From assembly GCA_950022655.1 (NCBI GenBank), contig OX465583.1, positions 70,381,152 to 70,445,151 of the forward strand: a stretch of 64,000 bases of DNA. The letters are read 5' to 3'. Position 1 is the first letter of the stretch. Each line of letters begins with the position of its first letter. A program made the position numbers and the translations under genes. The stretch comes from Alentia gelatinosa (Eukaryota; Annelida; Polychaeta; Phyllodocida; Polynoidae). Positions 43,229-54,800 of this stretch are shown here, piece by piece. Under the pieces are notes generated by a model, which saw only the letters and a list, made by a program, of their open reading frames with translations, searched no databases and was not told where the DNA came from.

Positions 43229-43520
43229 GTGCACCCCTCTCATAAGATCTCACACTCTCTAAGTGGTATTCTGTATTCCAGTCCAAATAAAGCCACTAGA
43301 GTGCCAAGTACACAGTATTCCTGCTAGGTGGCATCTTTGAGATTATAGTAATCTTTGGGTTGCATTGATTTATGTTTTTTACGAGGGGAGGCAGGTCAAT
43401 GGATTCTCAAGGCTCTAAGCCTAGCTCGTTAAGAATTCTTCTCCAATAGAGCGTACTGAGAACCGTGTACAGAATACGACTGAGAGAGTGTGAGATCTTA
43501 ATAATCTGAGGGGTGCACCC
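43229..43520. mobile_element. Long-arm foldback element, copy C
   Basis: Left gtgcacccctctcataagat, right tctgaggggtgcaccca. The left arm has lost part of its sequence (after ctgtattcca). Confidence 0.8.
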
Positions 43521-45139
43521 AAGGTTGTGTAAAGAGACAAGGATGTACAACTGGATTATCATCAACTATGACTTATTAATTTTGGTTTGATGATATAGCA
43601 AAGCAGTGAAAGCTGTGTAAAAGAGACAAGGATGTACAACTGGATTATCATCTATTTATTTGATAAGTACACACACTGTACACTGAGACAATAATGTCTG
43701 TGATATGATGAACACCTCTCACTCACATGTGACCAGTATTCAAAACAAATAAGTAGAAAGTAAATCATAAATACTCTTAAACCAATATGCTGCATTGTGC
43801 GTTTAACAAGGTATGACGTTCAGCGGCGTTTCCTTTTCTTGCTATCCATTCTGCATAGACCAAACTTAAGTATGTATTTTTCCTTTTTTATTTCACTTGC
43901 ATAATACACATATTTTCCAACTCAATGTTATTCATGTAATAAATCTAGATTGAGATTCTAAGAATGATGTATGAAGGTTCCTGACCATTATGGAAATAAC
44001 AATACCTGCTTCTGGAGCAAGGGACGGTTTGATGGCCAAAATATGTGGACAAGCTGAACATAGTCTGTTAAGTAAAGTCGTTACGGTCAAACTGCTAGTA
44101 CTTATATCTAACACATTCCAAATAATAAAATACTCAATAACATGTGTATAATACAAACATGGTCAAATAAATGTAATACCTAATCAGCACATGGAAGGTA
44201 ACATTTCACAAATTAGTCCTTATATCTCCATGTAGTTCCTCATGTATGAAGGATACCAGAGATACCCCACAGTTGTAAGTTAGTCCTTTCTAATCTGCAT
44301 GTAATGATAAACTTATAGCTCACCCATGGTACTTTCCCCCATAGACTTAACATTGCAAACTCGTACTTAACACCCATGGAGTATTGTAAGAAAATATTAA
44401 ATGGGTGGTGACCTCACAAATGCTGGCCAATTAGTCAGTGATAGCGCAAGATAAGATCTGAACCACACTCAATTTGAAGCTGCTGAAAATATGCCATTTG
44501 TTTTGGTTTGCTACATAATCTCATGAGACTTTGCCTCTGCAACCAAAACTGATGGTGTATTGCCAGTGGCTATGGATCTGGATGCAGTTCCTTATTAATA
44601 TCTGAATCCATCTAGACAGGGGCTTATTGTAAGTGTTTGCTTACTTTGATCAGATTCAATGTAAAGCACAGAAATGTTTCTGGACATATTTATCTCCTGG
44701 ACATTTCCACTTTGGAAAATTGTGTTTGATAGTTTCTGTGCTCCCAACTATTGAATGAAGCTACAGTTTTCTGCCAAGCCCAGCCCAGTGGATGGGAGAC
44801 CAAATTAAAATGATGCTACTCTATTTTTGCAGTGGGTTGGAATGTCACAATATAATATACATTTTTCTATGATATCAATATTCATACCAACTTTGATATT
44901 TCAATCTCATACAAAATTTAGATCAAAGTACAATAGAATTGGTCTGAGCATTTAACATAAAGAATTAAGTCGGTCTATCATTCAAAATGGTACATTGCAT
45001 GACATGTTAAAATTACAGCTATGCCATAGCCATAAGTGGCTCTACATCCTGTCTAATGTAACCGTTTATGATATTTACACCATACCTCTGTATAATATAT
45101 ACCTCGAGCAAACCCCAAGAGAGGTACATACACAAGAGT

Positions 45140-45632
45140 GAATTAAAGGCATATCAGACAATTTGGCCTGAAAATTAACCAATGTCATTTTCCTGAAACT
45201 TAACCATAATGTTGTTGAATATACATTCCTAACTTAGAAATAGAAGACCCCATGCTAGTTTTCGAATTAGAGATTGATATTATGATAATTCTATAACAGA
45301 AGCTATAGAAATATTAAAAGTTGTATTTTACATAGTGAAACCCACATCAGTTTCCTAAAATCTTCACAGATTACAGTAAATCTATAGTGCTACAGATCTA
45401 AGTTCTAAAACCCATGGGTCACCGTCCTTGTTTTTAAAAGAAAACCTAATTTTCCAGTACATTTCCTATGCAAAATCAAGCAAATGTTTATTGGCCTATT
45501 TTACCAGGACAAAACATCAGATTTATTCAATAAGCATTAGAATGAATCCCAAGGGACCAGTTTTTACTTATAACTGACAATATTTAAACATCACCAGATG
45601 ATGCCACCATGGATTGTAGGATATGCCTTTAA
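45140..45632. mobile_element. MITE-like element, aaaggcatatc ends
   Basis: Left attaaaggcatatcagacaa, right tgtaggatatgcctttaata. Opposite orientation to the copy at 62571-63096. Confidence 0.7.
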
Positions 45633-46539
45633 TAACTCCCTCTAAAAACCAGCTGAATGGTCTCATAGTCTAGCCTGCACCAGTGACACCTTGCGAGGTG
45701 TCTCAGTTTTGAAAGCCCTGTAGACTGTGGAAGGAGGAAATATGCTAGACTCTGAGCCAGGGTTGGTTCCTTTTGTTACAACTCTCACATAGAGTTGTTG
45801 AAATTCATCAGTATATATTCAAAACACATCAATGCCAATCAGGTATGTTTAAACATACATCACCACACTCCAGCAGGTTTGAGAATGGATTATTAAAAAT
45901 TACTAGAAATGAAAATAGACCAAAGAATGAATAAATCTGGGTGGTAATGCAGTGAATCCGAGCCAGTAGTACATACGAAGACAGGACTCAATGGCAATGC
46001 TTTACTGGACATTTGAACATGATCAAACCGGTTTGACTTCTCTATCCCCACCCCCTCAGAAAACCATATGCTTTACTTTACGTAGTCGTTGTGCTGAAAC
46101 CCTTAAAAATGAACAATTACAGACAGTAATGTAAACTTTTATCAGAGACCTTTTACGCACTATAGCAACATATGGTGCCATTACTGTCACTTATACTGGA
46201 CTGTTTTAAGTATTGAAATATGAGTTATGAATAATTATATACCTTTCTATAGTAGATTAATAATCTATAAATCGGCAAGTTTTAAGACAACTTTATAATG
46301 CTTTGATGTATGATAGACACCACACACCAGACACTTAGTTATTGCTTATAATATTCAAACACCTATTTTACATATGTATAAATGTGTTGTTGGTAAATAT
46401 TTAGGTATAAATATGCTTAAATGTTTACATCTTGGGGAGTACCATCCCCTTGTAGAATAATATATAAATTGTGGTTGCCCAGTCCCTTGATAGGGTGCCT
46501 TCCGTCAGTTGAAGATATAGAATTCTAGGATGATCAGGG

Positions 46540-46730
46540 ATAAACACTGTTTCCATTGACTGAAGAAAACGGCAGAGATTTTTTAGTTCCGCTTAAAATA
46601 TGTTCCCATTGATGGATTTTGAGTCCTTCAGTAGTTTCTGACTGTAGATCGGTGATCTGAAACAGGCTTTTTCTGGAACTCAAAAAATCTCCACCGTTTT
46701 CTTTGGCCAATTGAAATGGGCTTTAACAGC
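46540..46730. repeat. Inverted repeat, tttccattgactgaagaaaa arms
   Basis: tgaagaaaacggcagagatt faces aatctccaccgttttctttg, separated by about 75 bases. Non-coding. Confidence 0.6.
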
Positions 46731-47329
46731 GATATTTCAAGCCATGAAAACAGATGGATAAAACAGGTAGCATCCATGTTGTTGCATTAATGCATATAAT
46801 GATAAGCATATAGTATGTAAATCCAGGATGGAAAAAACATGCTGTGGTCAATGTTATATGCAAAAATAGCTTAATGGTGAAATGATTGTCATTAATACCT
46901 TAGGGATATTAGGGTTGCATTTATTTTACTTTCATGTTCTCCACAATGATTTGATTTATTGGTGTATATACAATAATACCGTCCAAACTTGTCCAATTGT
47001 CTTAAAAACACCCAATGAATTCTAGATGTAAAAGCGAAAAGACAAAATGAACTCCCTATGAAAAGAGAAAAAATACATGGCTTGCCAAAGTTAGAAATGG
47101 CATGCCAGAGTTAAAATAAAATGGGAAATGGGAAGTAACATGAATTTCTATTGATCGATGGACTACTTGCGTACCATGTTTCAACCTCATCATTCCAACT
47201 ATCATCCTGTGTGTCCCTGTATGTGTTAGATAATTGCCACTCCATAATACCCCAACTCCCAACCACCATGCCCCTACTCCCGCGTCCTGATTCCCCACGC
47301 TATCTACGATTAGCGCAGGTACAGTACTC

Positions 47330-47690
47330 TGGTGGCTAAAGTCATAAGGAGCCAAAGTGAATCCACAGATACTCGTTTACAAAACACCATTTCTGGATAT
47401 AGGCACTCAGTACTTTGACTATGTAGGTTCGAGATTATATGTGTCATTCTCCAATCTTTTGGATCCATATTTTTGATAAACTTAACAACTGTCATCGTAG
47501 CTTCGAAACAGAGTTATTCAGAGACGATAGTAGTAAACTACACTTCAAAAGTAGCAAACGTGACCAAAAACAAAAGTCTAGCCTCAATGCCCCATAGATT
47601 TAGCACTAAGCCTCATTCTTAATGGCCACCGGAAATGGTGTTTTGTAAAAGGGTATCTGTGGTTTCAGCGGTTCACTTTGGCTCCCTATA
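47330..47690. mobile_element. Foldback element, caaagtgaatccacagatac arms
   Basis: gagccaaagtgaatccacag ... tttacaaaacaccatttc faces gaaatggtgttttgtaaaag ... ggttcactttggctccctat. Confidence 0.65.
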
Positions 47691-47874
47691 TAGTGTCAAT
47701 GTCTTGTCTGTTTGTTCCCCAGTCATCTGCTACTGGGCTCAGCTAAAGGCTGGAGCCAATTCACAGCACATTTCCCTTTGGGGTATTGAGAGACCCAATG
47801 ACGCACTAGTCAACCACTCTGGCATTGAAGTCCCTTAGAAATCCCAGAGTATTTTAATTATAATACTCCACCCT

Positions 47875-48125
47875 CCACCACTGTCTAGTGCGTATTCTTC
47901 AGAACCAATCACAGTGCAGCTTACAATAGTCTGGTTCGTACGGCACAGAGTAAAGACATAGGTCTGAATGGTCAAAGAGAGCACGGCTGATATTGATGAC
48001 CTGGATTTCCTAGCTGGGTTGTGAAAGGGATAACATGGTTCGTTTTTCTATTTATAGCTTCAGTTTGAGAAGATCTGATTGGTTTAGACGAATATGCACT
48101 AGACAGCCCTCTTATCTAGCGAGGG
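47875..48125. repeat. Inverted repeat with ctgtctagtgc arms
   Basis: ccactgtctagtgcgtattc and aagaaccaatcacag face gattggtttagacgaatatg and cactagacagccc. Lies just beyond the stop codon of the collagen/EGF gene. Confidence 0.5.
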
Positions 48126-48396
48126 AATCAGCTGACCCCACGATCTGCTAGGTCCTTGTTTATTCGCTAGAGGCATGACAAAATCAGACCGCAGAGTCAG
48201 GGCTATGTGGCAGACAGATTCTGACCAGCTCATGCATGCGCAGTACATTTAATGTGGTACCCTGGCCACCAGAGCAGACATTTGCTTGGCAGTGAGGAAA
48301 CTTTAACATCTGTTTTGACACCTCCATTCAGCAATGGTACACCCGGACTATACTACCCACCTGTTTGTAGCAAAGACAACCCCCGCGAAACCAAAC

Positions 48397-48815
48397 CTAG
48401 CATGGGGTCATTTGTTCCCGCGGTTCCCTGTGTTGTTGTTGTTGGTGTTGGTGTTGTTGTTGTTGTTGTTGTTGTTGCTGTTGTTGTTGGTCGTCAGCTG
48501 ACTTGTGGTATCCGCCATTGGCGAACACTTGCCGCGCGGACAAACTGTCCCAGCGGCAAGAAGTCGCGTCCGTATCCATCTCGCTGATACTGTTCGTGTC
48601 TGCTCGGGACTCGTCGTCGTCCGCTCGGCTCCGTCCGGCGCTACTTCGGCAGTAGTCGTGCCGCCATCGTCGGAAGCTTACGGCCATGATGATGAGGAGG
48701 GTGAGGGAGAGCACGGACATCCACACGATGGTCGTGGTGATGCCCAGCGTGTTGCCCGCTGCAGGTACGGCGAAACCCTCCACGGATATCAGCGCCGCAC
48801 TCGACCCACCAGAGC
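48397..48815 (-). CDS. Transmembrane helix and polyglutamine cytosolic tail exon
   Basis: Acceptor cgattcccccag. After a Gly/Ser-rich stretch comes [20 protein letters not shown] then FRRWRHDY, a helix with a basic stop-transfer end. The tail has acidic DDDESRAD and SISEMDTD segments and twelve glutamines in a row followed by HQHQQQQH, encoded almost wholly by CAA. Stop at 48397-48399. AATAAA (minus) at 48164-48159 is a possible polyadenylation signal. Confidence 0.88.
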
Positions 48816-51800
48816 CTGGGGGAATCGAGAAGAGTCCATACATTATTATATGGAGACATGATTAGTGTGCTTGAATGGAATCTGTTCAGAGATATTTTGG
48901 TCGGAAATATTCACTGAGTTTTAAGAACGAGGTGAATATATATCCGATCGGAATATCGAGGACCAGATGGAATTCAGACACACTCACCATGTCTCATTAT
49001 TATTTACCTAGACGACATTAAAATGCCATTTTACAATTTTGCTACTCACTTTTTTCAAGAGTGAAAGCGGTCATGTGGTACGGAGGGACGTATGAATATT
49101 CTTTCGATACTCAGTTACCACACTCCAGTTAAGTCTGCTTCTCACTACGCTCAGCTACCGCCTCGCTTAGCAATTTGTGACCTGCCCGTCATGAAATAAA
49201 CACTAACGCTACTAACTCTCGTTCAGTTTCTACTAAGTATCTGGCTGAATTGGATTTATGTATTGCGAAGAAAAGAATTCTACTGCAATTTGTGGTGGGT
49301 CTATCCCTAAATTGGCCGGTCTTAAACCATGTGCTCCTCGTTATGGAGGTTATGTTATATTTATCGCACAAGGGTAATACAAAAATTGCGACTGAATTGT
49401 TGATGACCTTTGGCCTTATTTGGTACTCGCCCGAGCAACTTGGAGGAACTAAAATGTCTAATTACATATTAACGATGGATATCGATGAGTATTTGTATTT
49501 GTATTTTGTAGGATTTTTGTTGATTTTTAGTATGATTTTCTGGGGACATTTGAGATGGATTGTGAAGGGAAAAAAATACTTTTGCAATTTGTGGTGGGTC
49601 TATCCCTAAATTGACCGGTCTTCAACCAAGTGCTCCTCGTTCTGGTGGTTATGTTGTATTTGGTACATGAGGGTAATACAAAAATTGACCAATCAGCGGC
49701 CAGAAGGTGAGCGACGTCACGCTAATGAATTGTTGACGACCTTTGGCCTTACTTGGTACTCGCCCGAGCAACATAGAGGAACTAAAATATCTAGTTACAC
49801 ATTAACGTCTGGATATCGATGAGTGTTGGTATTTGTATTTGTTAAGCATATTTTCTCAAGTAGGATTTTCGTGGATTTTAGTATGTTTTCCAGGACCAAA
49901 AAGCTTTTGCAATTTGTGGTGGGTTTATCCCTAAATTGACTGGACTTATACCATGTGCTCCTTGTTATGGTGGTTATGTTGTATATGGTAGACCTACCTG
50001 GGACGACTGGCGATGAGGAGGGGTTCTTGGGTGAGTAGGCGATCCGCAAACAGTGGTAGCTGCCATAACTATTGAGACAAACCGAGCAACGATTTCGTAG
50101 TGAAGTACCGCACTCGTCCACATCTGTAAAAACATGAAACTCCACATGTCATAATGTTTGGAAATGAGCGAAAAGTAACATGGAGATATGCAAATGTCTT
50201 GCCTCTGCTTGTTTTTTTTTAGATCATGGACTGAGTTAGCTGTTTTCATTACCTTTTCTGAATTCCTTGTAACTTAATAATCTTTGTGTACTCTGATCAG
50301 TTCAACCCATAGGACATTTATTCTTAATTGAACCTGACGCTACTACAGCTTCTAGGTACTCTTTCCCTACTGTCAATATTGTTTTGTAATTTCGACTGTC
50401 TAAACATTGTATTAAGTATTTGCATATTTCGTCATGCATGGAGGTAGTTTATGCTGAATTTAAAACTTAAAGGTGTAGTACTACACATCTACTATATTCT
50501 GTGAACGTTTGAGGAAACTGACATGGGTTTAACTATGTGAAAAGCAACTATATACTAAATATTCCATTATAAAATTCTCATAATATTAAGCTCTAAATCA
50601 AAATCTATCATGGTGACCCCCAATTTTTAAGTAAGATTTGTGTTCTAGAACACTTGGAGATCATCATGCACAAATTTCAGGAAAATTACTTGGGCTTTAA
50701 TTTGTATACCAAATTGTCTGATATCCCTTTAGACCTCATAAACATTCATTGGATAACCATTGTATTTACACTGATACAAATAAATATCTTAGAAAGAGAG
50801 AATAGAAGATAGGGACGGTACCTTCACATGTCTTTGCGTTGTTGCTGAGTACAAAGCCTGGTCGACATGTGCACTGAAAACTGCCGATGTTGTTGACACA
50901 GCCATGTTCACACCCGCCCTGCATGAACAGCGTGCATTCATCGATATCTGTGACCGAAAGTACATACAGTTACTATAGTTCTCCACCAGTGTTACTATCA
51001 TGTGTGAATAGTAAGCTGAATACCCGGGTTTTCCACCAGTGTTACTATCATGTGTTAAGAATACCCGGGTTCTCCACCAGTGTTTCTATCATGTGTGAAT
51101 AGTAAGCTGAATACCCGGGTTTTCCACCAGTGTTACTATCATGTGTTAAGAATACCCAGGTTCTCCACCAGTGTTTCTATCATGTGTGAATAGTAAGCTG
51201 AATATCCGGGTTTTCCACCAGTGTTACTATCATGTGTTAAGAATACCCGGGTTCTCCACCAGTGTTAGTATCATGTGTGAAAAGTAAGCTGAATACCCGG
51301 GTTCTCCACCGGTGTTACCATCGTATGTGAATAGAAAGCCTGATAACCTGGTTCTCCACCAGTGTAATTATTGTATGTGAATAGAAAGCCTAATACCCGG
51401 GTTCTCCACAAGTGTTACTATCGTATCTGTGACCAATAGTACATAGCCCAGGTCTTTATCTCACCCCTGCTACAGGTTCAGCCATAGGAATAACATTAAA
51501 ACATTACATGCAACGTTCAACACATAAAGTAAGAATACTATGCCATGGTCGAGGTTGAGTGATGTGAAATGACATCATAATCGACTGGCCAATCAGTAGC
51601 CAGGATTTGAGAAAGTTGACAAGACATCAACATGGAAGTTCATATGTTCCTAACTGGAGTTGTGTAAACATATTGAATTATTGTGATGCTTTTTGATGTC
51701 CCTGAAAGTGGTGGAATAAATCCAGGACCGTACTTAATTGGTATGAATAAACAAAAATCCACTCATTTGGATGCACTGTAATCCTGACGGTGCATCTAAA

Positions 51801-54800
51801 CTTGTGGAGTATTGTTTATGATTCTCGATCCAGTTTCAAATATTACTTATCGCATTCATTCATTGAAAAAGAAAAAAATCGTTAATATCTGTGAGTTTAT
51901 ATGTGTTACATGATCAATTGAATCCATCAAAAGAACCCATAAAACTTAATCGGAAAGCACAATAGAAACAGTACAGTCTTTATTATTGGGGCACACACAT
52001 GAACTTCATATCAATTAAAGTTCATGCTTGCATTGCGACTGTTTTTGTTGATCGTAGACATATTTATCATATGGGTTTATAACAACACAAGAAAGAGCCA
52101 AGAAAACCAATTGCTGGCTTATTGAGGCAAAGACTTGACTGTATCAATATTGTGAACATTTTAATGAAATAACCGTATATAAACTTGTACCTCACCCCCC
52201 CCCCCCCCCCCCAAAAAAAAAAAAAAAAAAAAAACGAAAGGGGGGAAAATACAAAAAGAACTTCAAAATGCTGGTGATCTTACCGTTGCAGGTGCGGCCG
52301 TCCAAATTGAGAGCATACCCGTTCTTACAGCCACACTTGAAGCTGCCCACTGTGTTTTCACACTCCTGTTCACAGTTGTCACGGTCCAACGCACACTCGT
52401 CCACGTCTAGCAGAAAACAAAATAACTCCTCTCAATCAATTGAGTACAGCTTTATTGTGGAAATGGTGGCAAATCCCTCTTAAAGACAAATGCTGGTACA
52501 GTAGAACCCCGCGTAAGCAGATACCCTACGTTCGGGACCAAAGTGTCCGCTTACGCGTGGTGCCTGATTACATGGGGTTGAATTAAACATCTAATAAAGG
52601 GATCCGTTCCAAGCAAAGGTGTCCGTTAACAATGGGTGGATGCTTATGGGGGTGTCCGTTAGGCGGGGTTCTACTGTAGTTTGGTTATTTCTAAATTCTA
52701 TTGATTTTTGCAAATAACTCTGGATGATATAAGTTCCATGTATCAGCAAATAGAAAAAGCAAAAGAAGGCATGTCATCATGCTAACTTCTATGGGAAGGC
52801 CATCGGAAACGATAAGTGCTTAACTATTGGTGTCTATGGGAAACTGCAATATTCTGACTTCGTGGATAGAGGACACTGATGTTCTATTGCTATCTTCAAA
52901 TAATTCTGGATTATGATAGTTGGGAACATGTACAAATGAGAAATGCTAAAAAAATACTATGTCACCGTGCTAATTTCTATTGGAAGGCCATCTGAAGAAG
53001 CTAAGTGCTTAAGCATTGGCGTCAATGGGAAACTGTAATATTTTCATAAGATGGCAGCACCAGTGTAAAGATTAAGTTCTGATTGAAGATATAGAGGGCA
53101 CTGCCCTACCCACATTTGTCTTTAAGACCCGAGACACACAAGTAAGATATACCAAGGAAAAGGGCCATCCATAAAGTACATGTATGTATGTACGCACGAA
53201 TTCTAAAATTGTGGACCCATCCTCGCCCACCATATTCCCAATCTCTCTAAGTGGTATTCTGTACAAGGTTCTCACTACGCTCTATGGGGGAAGAATTCTT
53301 AACCAACTAGGCTTAGAGCCTTGAGAATCCACTGGCACACAGTATTCCCGCTGGCATCATTGAGATTATAGGAATCTTTGGCTTGCATTGATGTACGCCT
53401 TTAGCATGGGAGGCAGGCCAGTGGATTCTCAAGGCTCCAAGCCTAGTTCGTTAAGAATTCTTCACCCATAGAGCGTAGTGAGAGTACAGAATATGACTTA
53501 GAGAGTGTGAGATCTTATGAGAGGTGTGCTTCTGTCCAGGTACATCAGATATTTCAGGCGGGAACCAACAGACTTCGCAACCACACAAGAAAACTCAGCC
53601 ATGACTGAGAGATACCATATATAAAAAATTGACAAATAAAATAGAAAAGAAAATAAAAAATATCACCATGGAAGTTACACCAGGTATCACACCAAACGTG
53701 CCTGCCTGAAGCCTAACAGACTTTGCTAGCACACAAGAAGATGTCTTTGAAAAACTCAGCTATGACTGAGAGATATCATACCTTATCAAAAAAAAACAAA
53801 AAAAACTCACCTTGGAAGCTCTGTCCCGGTACTCCGGGTATCCCGGGCGGGCCCGCCTGTCCGGGGATCCCGGGCCGGCCCGCGGTGCCCGGCGCTCCGG
53901 CGGGGCCCGGTCTCCCGATCGGCCCCACCTCCCCTCTGTCACCTTTAGCGCCGTCATCCCCTGGACGTCCGACGATGCCGTTAACTCCGGCGGGTCCGGG
54001 GGGTCCTTCGGGCCCGGGCGGACCGTCCGGACCCGGAGGCCCAGGTTTCCCGTGGACTCCTGTGAGGAGAGGTGGAGAATGAATTGAGGGAGGGATTTTA
54101 AGACGGACAGCGCTGTATTCATCAGAAGGAAGTACACAATATTATCATTTATTATTTATCGTATACTAAGACCCAATGCATGGGGACTCAGTAAACTGAG
54201 ACCCATTATATAAAACCTGTCAAATACCATAACTGTGGTATATATGGACCATGGTATACGGGAAAAATAGTCCCTTTTGCTTTAGGGCAAAGAAATAGTC
54301 CCTATTGATATACCCTAAATATGTCAATTACTGGGTTTAGTCTATTCGAAAACATGGATAATAAATACAACAAGCGATGATTTTGTGGACAGGCGGTGCT
54401 GTAAACCTCTCGAGGTTGACGGCGTAATAAACTTGTGAGTGCCTGTGTATTATACTATGCTTCAATCCCTCGTGGTTTACGGCCGCCTGTCCACAAAACC
54501 ATCGATTATATCATAGTGAAACTGTTTAAATAGAATGCACTAGCATCTATACTCGAATGTATCAGCCTCTATGGCCACTGAGTAGATGGCAGGATAGGGC
54601 CTTTAGATTGAACCGAGACTGCACTAACGCCGACTAGCGTCCATACTCACTTGTAGAAAGATCTACGGCCACTGAGTATACGGCAGAATATATTGAACTG
54701 AAACTGGTTAAATAGTATGCACTAACGCCGACTAGCGTCAATACTCATTTGTATCAACCTCTATGGCCACTGAGTATACGGCAGAATATATTGAACTAAA

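Larger units (their letters stand above)
38406..48396. other. Intergenic region between converging genes
   Basis: No gene recognised. It holds elements at 39360-40097, 40098-40536, 40870-41190, 41536-41851, 43229-43520, 45140-45632, 46540-46730, 47330-47690 and 47875-48125. The first few hundred bases are 3' UTR of the STRA6-like gene. The block 43740-45100 is AT-rich with nothing recognised. Confidence 0.6.

Noticed and set aside
53723..54137. Pro/Gly-rich frames on the plus strand opposite the collagen exon
   Set aside because: GC-rich shadow of the collagen repeat; the minus frame has the regular Gly-X-Y pattern and good splice sites.
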